Assembly: GCF_027622945.1 (NCBI RefSeq)
Contig: NZ_JAPZVQ010000009.1
Span: forward strand, 51,102 to 115,101
Reading direction: 5' to 3'
DNA: 64,000 bases
From: Glycomyces lechevalierae
GTDB lineage: Bacteria; Actinomycetota; Actinomycetes; Mycobacteriales; Micromonosporaceae
Under the pieces are notes generated by a model, which had not been told where the DNA came from, searched no databases, and saw only the letters and a list, made by a program, of their open reading frames with translations. Both the position numbers and the translations under genes were made by a program. Positions 50,619 to 58,563 of the stretch are shown piece by piece (position 1 is the first letter of the stretch; the number at the start of each line of letters is the position of its first letter).

Positions 50619-50645
50619 ACGTGTGCGCGGGAGTCAGTGGCGCGG

Positions 50646-51035
50646 TCAGATGACCCAGCCCGCCGTCCGCAGGACCACGGTGACCAGGCCGGCGCCGAGG
50701 ATCGCGGCGGCCGAACCGGCGACGCCGGCGCGCCAGCCGGCGCGCGGGAGGCGCAGGAGCACGGCCACGAGGAGGCTCGCGGTGAGGGCCGAGAGCGTCC
50801 ACGCCCAGCCGCCCGCGATGGCGGTGGAGAGCCGCCCGGCGACGGTGCAGCCGCCTTCGGCGCAGCGGGCGTCCACCGGCGGCTGCGAGAGCACCCACGC
50901 CAGGTAGACGACCATCGGCACCGCGTACCAGGCGAGCGTCACCAGCAACGTCGGGGTGAACGCGCGCTCCCCCGGGCGGTCGTCGCCGTCGGGGTCGAGC
51001 CGCGGCCTGCGCTCGGGTTGCCGGGGGGCGTTCAT
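50646..51035 (-). CDS. Small membrane protein, family not recognised
   Basis: 129 residues: polar, Arg/Pro-rich N-terminus of about 25 residues, then three membrane helices (FTPTLLVTLAWYAVPMVVYLAWVL; AGGWAWTLSALTASLLVAVLLRL; GSAAAILGAGLVTVVLRTAG) with an extracytoplasmic loop holding CAEGGC. Convergent with rplI and divergent from dnaB. Function unknown. Confidence 0.75.
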   Translation of the reverse strand: MNAPRQPERRPRLDPDGDDRPGERAFTPTLLVTLAWYAVPMVVYLAWVLSQPPVDARCAEGGCTVAGRLSTAIAGGWAWTLSALTASLLVAVLLRLPRAGWRAGVAGSAAAILGAGLVTVVLRTAGWVI

Positions 51036-51357
51036 GGGGTCTCGCTCCTCTGATCCGTGCCGGGGTCGCCCCTCACCTTAGCCGCAAGTTGGCACGAACG
51101 AATCTCCGTCCACAGGCGGTGGACGACGTCGGCACAGGTGAACGCCGCGAATCGAGCCGCGATCACGTTCTTGTCCACAGGTTGTCCACAGGCCGGACGC
51201 GGTTATCCACAGGTTATCCACAGCTTTGTCCACAGGGTTGTCCACAGGTTCGTTTGCAACCGTGCCCGGCGCGACATAGCGTCGTTGACGCCGCCGAACT
51301 GTCGTATGCAGGCGGTACATTCTCCATGAACGCACGGTGACCGAGGGGGTGGACGGC
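51036..51357. other. dnaB upstream region with DnaA-box array
   Basis: 322 bp between the membrane gene and dnaB. Contains six TT[AG]TCCACA boxes (51171-51246), one degenerate box (CCGTCCACA, 51108-51116) and the dnaB promoter/leader. No gene is seen. Confidence 0.8.
51171..51246 (+). promoter_or_regulatory. Array of six helically phased DnaA boxes
   Basis: TTGTCCACA at 51171, 51182, 51226 and 51238; TTATCCACA at 51203 and 51214. All are in the same orientation with start spacings of 11, 21, 11, 12 and 12 bp, i.e. roughly whole helical turns. TTGTCCACA is the preferred DnaA box of high-GC actinomycetes. The array could titrate DnaA, control dnaB, or belong to an origin. Confidence 0.85.
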
Positions 51358-52815
51358 ATGACCGACGTGTCGGCGGAAGGCGTCTACTCGCGGGGCGCGA
51401 ACGGCTCCAGCAACTCCTATTTCGACACTCCGCCCGAAGACCCGTTCAGCGACAACGGCGGTCGCGGCGGGGGCGGCGGCAGTGCCCGCGCCTACGAGCG
51501 CACCCCGCCCCAGGACCACCAGGCCGAGATGTCCGTCCTCGGCGGCATGCTCATGAGCAAGGACGCCATCGCGGACGTCATCGAAGTGCTCGGCCCGGGC
51601 GACTTCTACCAGCCCAAGCACGGCATGGTCTTCGACGCGATCATCGACAAGTTCGGCAACGGCGAGCCCGCCGACGCCGTCACGATCGCCGCGGCCCTCG
51701 CCGACTCCGGCGACCTCGCCAAGATCGGCGGCGGCCCCTACCTGCACGACCTGCTCAACGCCGTGCCCACGGCCGCGAACGCCGGGTACTACGCGAAGAT
51801 CGTCAAGGAGAAGGCGATCCTGCGCCGCCTCATCGAGGCCGGGACCAAAGTGGTCCAGTACGGGTACGGCGGCGGCCAGGGCGGGCGCGACATCGACGAC
51901 CTCGTCGACCTCGCCCAGCAGGCCGTCTACGAGGTCACTGACAACCGTCAGAGCGAGGACTTCGCGGTCCTCTCCGACCTCCTCCAGCCCGCCATGGACG
52001 AAATCGAGGCGATCGGCGCGAGCCAGGGCCTCATGACCGGCATCCCCACGGGTTTCGCCGACCTCGACCGGCTCCTCTCGGGCCTGCAGGCCGGCCAGCT
52101 CATCATCGTCGCCGGGCGTCCCGGTGCCGGTAAGTCAACGGCCGCAATGGACTTCATGCGGCACGCCTCGCTCCACCACCGGCACGCCGCGGCCCTGTTC
52201 AGCCTCGAAATGAGCAAGCTCGAGATCGTCATGCGCCTCTTGAGCGCCGAGACGCGCGTGCCCATGCACGTCCTGCGATCGGGCGACCTCTCGGACGACG
52301 ACTGGACGCGCCTGGCGAAGCGCATGGGCGACATCTCCGAAGCGCCGCTGTTCGTCGACGACACGGCCTCGATGACCATGATGGAGATCCGGGCCAAGGC
52401 CCGAAGGCTCAAGCAGCGCCACGACCTCAAGCTCATCGTGGTCGACTACCTGCAGCTCATGACCTCGCCGAAGAAGACCGAGTCGCGCCAGCAGGAGGTC
52501 TCGGAGATCTCGCGCGGCCTCAAGCTCCTCGCGAAAGAGGTGCAGTGCCCGGTGATCGCGGTCGCGCAGCTCAACCGCGGTCCCGAGCAGCGCACGGACA
52601 AGCGCCCGCAGCTCTCCGACCTCCGCGAGTCCGGTTCGCTGGAGCAGGACGCGGACGTCGTCATCCTGCTGCACCGCGAGGACTACTACGACAAGGAGTC
52701 CCCGCGCGCGGGCGAGGCCGACTTCATCGTCGCCAAGCACCGCAACGGCGCGACGGACACGATCACCGTCGCGGCCCAGCTCCACCTCTCGCGCTTCGTC
52801 GACATGGCGGTCTAA
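51358..52815 (+). CDS. dnaB: Replicative DNA helicase
   Basis: 485 residues from the ATG after GAGGGGGTGGACGGC; a GTG seven codons upstream is an alternative. N-terminal helicase domain (HQAEMSVLGGMLMSKDAIADVIEVL), linker, RecA-like motor with Walker A GRPGAGKS, Walker B LKLIVVDYLQLM, and SDLRESGSLEQDADVVILLHRE. Unwinds DNA at the fork. No intein in the motor domain. Gly/Ser-rich N-terminal extension of about 40 residues is typical of actinobacteria. Confidence 0.97.
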   Translation: MTDVSAEGVYSRGANGSSNSYFDTPPEDPFSDNGGRGGGGGSARAYERTPPQDHQAEMSVLGGMLMSKDAIADVIEVLGPGDFYQPKHGMVFDAIIDKFGNGEPADAVTIAAALADSGDLAKIGGGPYLHDLLNAVPTAANAGYYAKIVKEKAILRRLIEAGTKVVQYGYGGGQGGRDIDDLVDLAQQAVYEVTDNRQSEDFAVLSDLLQPAMDEIEAIGASQGLMTGIPTGFADLDRLLSGLQAGQLIIVAGRPGAGKSTAAMDFMRHASLHHRHAAALFSLEMSKLEIVMRLLSAETRVPMHVLRSGDLSDDDWTRLAKRMGDISEAPLFVDDTASMTMMEIRAKARRLKQRHDLKLIVVDYLQLMTSPKKTESRQQEVSEISRGLKLLAKEVQCPVIAVAQLNRGPEQRTDKRPQLSDLRESGSLEQDADVVILLHREDYYDKESPRAGEADFIVAKHRNGATDTITVAAQLHLSRFVDMAV

Positions 52816-52887
52816 GGAGATCCCCGCAGCCGCCGGCCCCGCGGCCGGAGCCGCGGGACCGGATGACTTCGGGTCGGTAATCCCTGC

Positions 52888-53982
52888 CTAGACGCGGGTC
52901 CACTTCTGGTTCGCGCCGGTCCAGCAGGAGTAGAGCTGGACGGCGGCGCCGTTCGCGCTGCTGTAGACGTCGAGGCAGAGGCCGGTCCCGGTGTTGCGGA
53001 TCGTCCCGTCCGATCCGAAGGTCCACTTCTGGCCGCTCGCGCCGGAGCAGCCGCCGATCTGCGCGAGCGCCCCGTTCGCGCTGCCCGAGGGCTCCAGGCA
53101 CTTGCCGAGGACGCGGAGCTCCTGCGCCGAGGTGTAGGTGAACTGCTGGTTCGCGCCCTCGTAGCAGGTGTAGAGCTGGACGCGGGTGCCGTTGGCGGTG
53201 TTGCCGCTCGGCACGTCGACGCACTTGCCGGCCGAGTCCGAACGGAGCAGGTCGGTGCCGGTGCCACCGCCACCGCCCCCGCCTCCGCTGCCCGTGGGGG
53301 CGACGGCCTGGCCGGTGGCCGGGGAGATCATCCCCGCGCACAGGCCGCGGGCGCGCAGATTGGAGGCGATCTGCGGGATCGCGTTGATGGTGTTCTGGTA
53401 GGCGTCGTGCATGAGGATGACGCCGCCGTTCTGGAGGTTGTTCGCCGCCGACACGATCTGCGCGGTGCTGGCGCCGTTCCAGTCCTGGGAGTCGACGCTC
53501 CACAGGACCTCGGTGAGCCCGTACTGGGCCTCGACGGACTTCAGGGTCTGGTTGGTCTCGCCGTAAGGCGGGCGGAACAGCACCGGGGTGCCGCCTCCGG
53601 CCTGCTGGACGGCCTGCTGCGTGCTGGAGATCTCCTGCGCCATCTGAGAGGACGACATCTGCGTCATGTGCGGGTGCGTGTAGGAGTGGTTGCCCACCCA
53701 CATGCCGGCGCTGACCTGCGCCGCGACCAGCGACGGGTTGCTCGCGGCGCGCTGGCCCGTGTTGAACATGGTGGCGCGCAGGCCGTTCGAGGTGAGCGCG
53801 TTGAGGAGGCTGCTGGTGGTGCCGGGGTTGGGGCCGTCGTCGAAGGTGAGGCCGACGTAGCCGTTGCAGGTCTGGGCCTGCGCGGGGCTCGCGGCGAAGA
53901 GCGTTGCGGCGGTCGCGGCTGCGACGGCGAGTGCGGACAGGGTGGCGATGATCGGCCGGATGCGGCGGCGGATGCCGTGCAT
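52888..53982 (-). CDS. Secreted polysaccharide deacetylase (CE4) with ricin-type lectin domain
   Basis: 364 residues. Signal peptide to about residue 36 (ATLFAASPAQAQ); CE4 NodB domain: YVGLTFDDGPNPGTT (metal Asp), WVGNHSYTHPHMTQMS (metal His pair), RPPYGETN, WSVDSQDWNGA, GGVILMHDA; Gly linker; ricin B lectin domain (about 235-364) with QxW-like repeats (NQQFTY, GQKWTF, NQKWTRV). Closely resembles streptomycete acetylxylan/chitooligosaccharide deacetylases and would act on xylan or chitin; complements the chitinase. ATG after AAAGGAGGGCAGC. Confidence 0.92.
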   Translation of the reverse strand: MHGIRRRIRPIIATLSALAVAAATAATLFAASPAQAQTCNGYVGLTFDDGPNPGTTSSLLNALTSNGLRATMFNTGQRAASNPSLVAAQVSAGMWVGNHSYTHPHMTQMSSSQMAQEISSTQQAVQQAGGGTPVLFRPPYGETNQTLKSVEAQYGLTEVLWSVDSQDWNGASTAQIVSAANNLQNGGVILMHDAYQNTINAIPQIASNLRARGLCAGMISPATGQAVAPTGSGGGGGGGGTGTDLLRSDSAGKCVDVPSGNTANGTRVQLYTCYEGANQQFTYTSAQELRVLGKCLEPSGSANGALAQIGGCSGASGQKWTFGSDGTIRNTGTGLCLDVYSSANGAAVQLYSCWTGANQKWTRV

Positions 53983-54085
53983 GCTGCCCTCCTTTGGGAT
54001 GCGATGCGGCGCATCAGTCCGCGTCGACGGTTCCCGGGTGAGGGCCGCGATCGCCATGAGGGGGACGATGGAGCGATGCCTTAGA

Positions 54086-54103
54086 CATTGACAATTATCA
54101 ATG
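54086..54103. promoter_or_regulatory. AT-rich inverted repeat upstream of deacetylase
   Basis: CATTGA-CAATTA-TCAATG, 104 bp upstream of the deacetylase start, in an otherwise GC-rich region. The TTGACAATTATCAA core is reminiscent of Fur-family boxes; regulator identity is a guess. Confidence 0.5.
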
Positions 54104-54184
54104 CATTCGGTTCGTCCGGGCAAGGCGCCTGCGCCGGACGGCGGCCCCGGTGCGCCGAACGCGCCGCGAACGGCCGCCCGGCGG

Positions 54185-55396
54185 TCACTCCGCGATCGTC
54201 GCGGCCTTCTTGAGGAGGTAGCGCTGCTCCGGGGTGCTGGTGGCGAGCCGGGCGGCCTCATGGAAGGCGTCGCGGGCCTCGGGCAGCCGTCCGGCCCGTT
54301 CGAGGAGGTGGGCCCGGACGGCGTGGAGGCGGTGGGCCCGTTCGAGGGCGGGTTCGCGCAGGAGCGGGTCGAGCATCGCCAAGCCCGCGTCGGGGCCCTC
54401 GGTCATGGCGACCGCCACGGCGCGGTTCATGGTGACGACCGGACCGGGCGCGGCGGCCTGCAGCATCCGGTAGAGCTCGGCGATCTGGAGCCAGTCGGTG
54501 TCGGCGTAGGCGCCGGCCTCGTCGTGGACGGCGGCGATCGCGGCCTGAAGCTGGAAGGGCCCCACCGGACCCGACGGGAGCGCCGCTTCGAGCAGGGCCA
54601 CGCCCTCGGCGACGAGCGCCCGGTCCCAGCGGGACCGGTCCTGGTCGGCGAGCGGGACCAGGTCGCCGCGGCCGTCGGTGCGGGCGGCCCGGCGGGCCTC
54701 CGTCAGCAGCATGAGGGCGAGGAGCCCGGCGGTCTCGGTGTCGCTGGGGAGGCGGCGGCGCAGTTCGCGGGCGAGGCGGATCGCCTCGGCGGTGAGGGAG
54801 ACGTCGACGAGGTCGGCGCCGCCGCTGGCCGCGTACCCCTCGTTGAAGATCAGGTACAGCACCTGGCGGGCCGCCCCGACGCGCTCCGGCAGGTCGGCCG
54901 CGGTGACATCGCCGAGACGGGCGCCCGCGGCCGACAGCCGGGCCTTGGCGCGGCTGATGCGCTGGCCCATCGTGGCCACGGGGACGAGGAACGCCGCGGC
55001 GATCTGCTCGGTGGTGAGGCCGCCGACGGCCCGGAGCGTCAGGGCCACTTGCGAAGCGGGGGCCAGCGACGGGTGGCAGCACAGGAGGAGCACGTGCAGC
55101 GAGTCGTCGCTGCCGGGGACCGCCGCTCCGGTCGGCACGTGCAGGCCCGCGTCGCTCTCGCGGTCGATCCTGGCGCGGTCCGAGCGCAGGGCGTCGACCA
55201 GCCGGCGGGAGGCGGCGCGGATCAGCCAGCCGCGGGGGTTGGCGGGCAGGCCCTCGCGCGGCCAGTGGACGGCCGCGGCGAGCAGGGCCTCCTGGACGGC
55301 GTCCTCGCAGGCGTCGAAGTGGCCGTAGCGGCGCACCAGCGCCCCGAGGACGTGCGGCGACTCGCGCCTCCACACGTCCTCGAGCTCGCCGTCCAT
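54185..55396 (-). CDS. ECF sigma factor with C-terminal TPR domain (ECF42 type)
   Basis: 403 residues from MDGELEDVWRRESPHVLGAL. Sigma2 (RYGHFDACEDAVQEALLAA...WLIRAASRRLVDALR) and sigma4 (ALTLRAVGGLTTEQIAAAFLVPVATMGQRISRAKARL) are followed by a long helical domain (residues about 180-403) with LIFNEGYAASGG and TPR-like repeats. ECF42 sigmas carry such an extension in place of an anti-sigma factor and sit next to DGPF/YCII genes, exactly as here: the ATG overlaps the YCII stop (TGATG). Confidence 0.93.
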   Translation of the reverse strand: MDGELEDVWRRESPHVLGALVRRYGHFDACEDAVQEALLAAAVHWPREGLPANPRGWLIRAASRRLVDALRSDRARIDRESDAGLHVPTGAAVPGSDDSLHVLLLCCHPSLAPASQVALTLRAVGGLTTEQIAAAFLVPVATMGQRISRAKARLSAAGARLGDVTAADLPERVGAARQVLYLIFNEGYAASGGADLVDVSLTAEAIRLARELRRRLPSDTETAGLLALMLLTEARRAARTDGRGDLVPLADQDRSRWDRALVAEGVALLEAALPSGPVGPFQLQAAIAAVHDEAGAYADTDWLQIAELYRMLQAAAPGPVVTMNRAVAVAMTEGPDAGLAMLDPLLREPALERAHRLHAVRAHLLERAGRLPEARDAFHEAARLATSTPEQRYLLKKAATIAE

Positions 55397-55788
55397 CAGT
55401 GCTCCTCGCCGCCGGGCCACATCGCCGGGCGCAGCTCGACGGTCTCGCCGGGGCCGGAGAAGGCGTGCGCGATCTCCTGGGCGCGTTCCGGCCCGGAGAC
55501 GTCGATGAGGAAGAACCCGGCGAGGTGCTCCTTGGTCTCGGAGTAGGGGCCGTCCGTGGCGAGCGGCCCGCCGCCGTTCCAGCGGTAGAGCGTCGAGGTG
55601 CTCGGGGCGGCGAGCGCCTCGCCGTGGACGAGCTCGCCGTTCTCGCTCATCTCGGTGAGGAGCCGCTCGAACTCCGCGTTCAGGCGCTCACGCTGCTCGG
55701 CGGGCAGCGCCTGGTGCTCGGGGATGTACTCCCCGGTCGGGTGGCCCCACGGCTGCGGGTTGGAGTGGATGAGGATGACGTACTTCAT
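55396..55788 (-). CDS. YCII-related (DGPF) protein
   Basis: 130 residues: MKYVILIHSNPQPWGHPTGE, ATDGPYSETKEHLAGFFLIDVSG (the DGPF-type motif, here DGPY), and ELRPAMWPGGEEH. Ferredoxin-like alpha-beta fold. Associates genetically with ECF42 sigma factors; biochemical role unknown. ATG after CAGGAGGTCACC. Confidence 0.92.
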   Translation of the reverse strand: MKYVILIHSNPQPWGHPTGEYIPEHQALPAEQRERLNAEFERLLTEMSENGELVHGEALAAPSTSTLYRWNGGGPLATDGPYSETKEHLAGFFLIDVSGPERAQEIAHAFSGPGETVELRPAMWPGGEEH

Positions 55789-55976
55789 GGTGACCTCCTG
55801 GTCGCGGTTCCGGCTCTTGCGAATCTTCGTCTGGGACGACGGAGCCGGTCCGCGCTTTTCGACAACCGCGATGCATCCGTTCCCGATTTTCTTCACGGGG
55901 AGTCGAAGGGACTCGACCGGACTCGCCGGTTCCGCTCTTCGCCTGGCGGAGGTCTCGTGAAGCGGCCCGCTCGGGT

Positions 55977-56234
55977 CTAGTCGCCGAAGAGGATCTGCAG
56001 GAGGGTGCGGCGCTCGCGCACCTGCGGGGTCTCGCCGTTCGCGTACTGCGGCATCGGGCTCGTGGCGGCGCCGCCGTCCTGGGAGCCGTTGACCCACTTC
56101 TCGGTGTCGATGAGGTGTTCGAGCTCGCCGCGGTCGAGCAGGACGGCGCGGCAGGCCGAGCACTGGTCGACGACGATGCCGTTGCGCTCGTACTGGCGCA
56201 TGAGGGCAGCACACTTGGGGCAGGTGAGTTGCAT
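55977..56234 (-). CDS. zf-TFIIB zinc-ribbon protein
   Basis: 85 residues from MQLTCPKCAALMRQYERNG. CPKC...CSACRAVLLDRGELEHLID is the TFIIB-type zinc-ribbon signature, with a C-terminal QILFGD tail. Binds zinc; partner unknown. TACGGT 7 nt upstream of this ATG suggests a leaderless start; a GTG three codons earlier is possible. Confidence 0.85.
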   Translation of the reverse strand: MQLTCPKCAALMRQYERNGIVVDQCSACRAVLLDRGELEHLIDTEKWVNGSQDGGAATSPMPQYANGETPQVRERRTLLQILFGD

Positions 56235-56320
56235 GCCCGTCACCGTACACTTCGCCGCGGCCCCTTGCGGTTCCGCTCGCGAGGGTCTTTCAGTGCCGCT
56301 TCGGCCGGGCCTCAGCGCCG

Positions 56321-56352
56321 TTCATCAGCGCCACCATTCATCAGCGCCACCA
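56321..56352. repeat. 16-bp tandem duplication at GT87 gene end
   Basis: TTCATCAGCGCCACCA occurs twice in a row, duplicating the last codons plus the stop codon of the GT87 gene (EWWR-stop then a second copy after the stop). A likely replication-slippage event without effect on the protein. Confidence 0.85.
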
Positions 56353-57690
56353 TTCGACCGCGAGGGACGGGCCGAGGCCGGTCTCCTCCTCGAGTTCGTC
56401 GACCGCCTCGTCGTCCTGCGCCAGGCCCTGGAAGAGGCTGCCGGTCACGGTGCCCGCCACGGCGTCGCGCAGCGGGAGCCACCAGCCGAGCAGGACCACG
56501 GGGTAGAGGAGGTAGCCGAAGCGGGTGGACGGCATGAGCAGGAACGCCGCCGAGAGCCCGGCCGTGCACCAGAGCGCCGCCGACGCGGCCGTCACCGGCG
56601 GGCGCACCCAGATCAGCCCGGCGATGACCAGCGCGGCGAGCCCGAGGAGGGCCGGGGCGATGAGGTCGCCGCTCGGGACGTACTGGGCGATAAGGAAACC
56701 GGGCAGCGGGGACTGCGCGGGCGAGGTGACCACGCCGTGGCCGAGGCCGAATGCGATCACGTTGTCGAAGAACCCGCGGGCGTCCACGGCGAGGACCGGG
56801 AGCATGGTCGCGGCGACGGGCAGGGCGAAGCCCGCGAGATATCTCCGCACATTGATGGCTCGCAAGCTTCGCCAGGACTGCAGGTCGCCGTTGCGCCACA
56901 GGAGGAACGCAATGACGACGGCGGCGGGCCACGCGAAGAGCTTGAGGGCGCCGGCCGCGCCGATGGCCAGGCCGGCGGCGAAGGCGCGCTCGCGGTGGGC
57001 GAAGGCGAGCGCGAGGACCATGAGGGCGACGACGGGCATGTCGTCGCCGCCGGTCGCGAAGGTCAAGGCGCACACGGGGAAGACGAACGTGGCCTGGACG
57101 GCGCGCAGGAGGGGGCCCTTGCCGGCGCCGGTCGGGTTCAGGGCGCTGCCGGGGCCGCCGCGGAGGAGCCGGGCCGCGGCGATGGCGCACGCGGCGGCGG
57201 CGAGGAGGAAGTAGACGCGGGCGTCGGTCCACCAGTGCTCGCCGAAGAGCGCGGCGGGGATGCCGAAGACCGCCATGCCGGGCTGGTACGGGTTGTAGCC
57301 GAGGAGCGGTTCGGGGAGGGCGGCGATCGCGTCGGCGTGCAGGTAGGGGCTGCCGGTGTCGAGGAGGCGCGCGCCGGAGGCCTCGACGACGAGGACTTCC
57401 TCCTGGGCGCGGCCGCTGATGCCGGCGGCGCGGTCGATCGCCATGAACACCAAGGGGATCGCGGTGACGGCGAGGGCGGCGCCGACGGCGACGAAGGCGC
57501 GGCGGCGCCAGACGGGGCCGGGCTGGGCGAGGAGGATCGCGGCGCAGATCGCGGCGGGCAGGTAGCCGCCGAAGGCGATCGCGCCCCACTGGGCGTGCGA
57601 GTCGAGCGTGGTCCACAGCGCGGTGGCGCCCGCGAAGAGCGCGGCCACGCCGTAGAAGGCGAGGTCGATGATGAGCGGACGGTTGGACAC
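56341..57690 (-). CDS. GT87-family mannosyl/arabinosyl transferase-like membrane protein
   Basis: 449 residues from GTG (VSNRPLIIDLAFYGVAALF). About ten membrane helices; early extracytoplasmic loop with acidic pairs (LLDTGSPYLHADAIAALPEP, YNPYQPGMAVFGIPAALFG), then ALTFATGGDDMPVVALMVLALA and LKLFAWPAAVVIAF, as in DUF2029/GT87 polyprenyl-phosphate sugar transferases. Likely acts in lipoglycan or wall glycan synthesis. TACGCT precedes this GTG by exactly 6 nt. Confidence 0.85.
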   Translation of the reverse strand: MSNRPLIIDLAFYGVAALFAGATALWTTLDSHAQWGAIAFGGYLPAAICAAILLAQPGPVWRRRAFVAVGAALAVTAIPLVFMAIDRAAGISGRAQEEVLVVEASGARLLDTGSPYLHADAIAALPEPLLGYNPYQPGMAVFGIPAALFGEHWWTDARVYFLLAAAACAIAAARLLRGGPGSALNPTGAGKGPLLRAVQATFVFPVCALTFATGGDDMPVVALMVLALAFAHRERAFAAGLAIGAAGALKLFAWPAAVVIAFLLWRNGDLQSWRSLRAINVRRYLAGFALPVAATMLPVLAVDARGFFDNVIAFGLGHGVVTSPAQSPLPGFLIAQYVPSGDLIAPALLGLAALVIAGLIWVRPPVTAASAALWCTAGLSAAFLLMPSTRFGYLLYPVVLLGWWLPLRDAVAGTVTGSLFQGLAQDDEAVDELEEETGLGPSLAVEWWR

Positions 57691-57696
57691 CCGCAC

Positions 57697-57702
57697 AGCG
57701 TA
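57697..57702 (-). promoter_or_regulatory. -10 box TACGCT of GT87 gene (leaderless)
   Basis: TACGCT, 6 nt (GTGCGG), GTG. It selects the second of two in-frame GTG codons as start. Confidence 0.45.
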
Positions 57703-57728
57703 CGGGGACCGGGCACATGCGGATGGCG

Positions 57729-58019
57729 GGCAGCCCGCAGGTCCACAGGCCCCGGATTCTTGGGCCCCCGAAGCTCAAGGGTGGCGCGGGGGTACGACAT
57801 TTTCGAGCGGCTGCCTGCCGACTCGGAAGCAGCCTGCCGCTCGCCGGTTCGATGGCAGCCCGCAGGTCCACAGGCCCCGGATTCTTGGGCCCCCGATGCA
57901 CAAGGGTGGCGCGGGGGTACGACATTTTCGGGTCGGCTCAGCGGGCAGCCCGAACGTCTTCAGAACCCGGATTTTTGGGCCCCCGGTTATCAAGGGTGAT
58001 GCGGGGGTGTGACATTTCA
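57729..58019. repeat. Three ~77-bp direct repeats
   Basis: Copies at 57729-57805, 57854-57930 and 57944-58019, separated by 48 and 13 bp. Shared blocks include GGCAGCCCG, CCCGGATT.TTGGGCCCCC, CAAGGGTG.[CT]GCGGGGGT and GACATTT. Copies 1 and 2 are nearly identical; copy 3 is diverged. Read leftward each opens ATGTC(G/A)(T/C)ACCCCCGC and keeps a frame MS[YH]PR[AI]TL..RGPKNPG. No gene covers the region (57691-58045). Confidence 0.85.
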
Positions 58020-58045
58020 GAGGCCGCGGGCAGCCGTGTTCGCTT

Positions 58046-58447
58046 TCAGCGGACGGGGATGCGGGCCCAGACCTCTTGGGTGCCGTCGCCGAGTGAGCGG
58101 GCGCCCCAGTCGTTGGACAGTTTGGACACGATGAACATGCCGCGGCCGTGGGCCGAGTCGAGGTTCACCGCGCATACGTGCGGGTGGGTGCGGGAGCCGC
58201 CGTCGATGACGCGGACCTCGACGTCGGCGGGGCCGAGCTCGTAGCTGACGCAGACGTCGCCGCCGGGGAGCGGCCGGGCGTGCCGCACCGCGTTCGAGAC
58301 GAGTTCGGTCGCGCACACGAGGAGGTCGTCGCGGACCTCGTCGGGCAGATCGGGGAGCGATTCGCGCAGCCACCGGCGGACCTGGCTCGCGGCCCCGGAC
58401 TGGTGGGGGACGCGCAGCCGCTCTGGTGCCGGTATCGCAGCGGGCAT
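58046..58447 (-). CDS. RsbW/SpoIIAB-like ATP-binding protein
   Basis: 133 residues. HATPase fold: SQVRRWLRESLPDLPDEVRDDLLVCATELVSNAVRHARPLPGG (N-box ELVSNAVRH), VRVIDGG (G1), SAHGRGMFIVSKLSNDWGARSLGDGTQEVW (G2). Such short kinases act as anti-sigma factors or related regulators in actinomycetes, where many orphan copies exist. No sigma or antagonist gene adjoins. Confidence 0.9.
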   Translation of the reverse strand: MPAAIPAPERLRVPHQSGAASQVRRWLRESLPDLPDEVRDDLLVCATELVSNAVRHARPLPGGDVCVSYELGPADVEVRVIDGGSRTHPHVCAVNLDSAHGRGMFIVSKLSNDWGARSLGDGTQEVWARIPVR

Positions 58448-58563
58448 CGCGGTCCCCTTCCTTCCTCCGTGCCGTCGGGGAGGCTATACAGCAACCTACC
58501 CGTTGCTTCAGGATGACGCCAGCATTACGGACGGACCCTGAGTCCGTCTTGAGGTGCGGCGCT

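Noticed and set aside
51171..51246. Calling the DnaA-box cluster oriC
   Set aside because: No dnaA or dnaN adjoins, no AT-rich unwinding region is visible, and only six boxes are present; kept as a DnaA-box array.
51358..52815. Intein in dnaB (and in dnaE at 4875-8417)
   Set aside because: Motor and catalytic motifs are continuous and lengths are normal.
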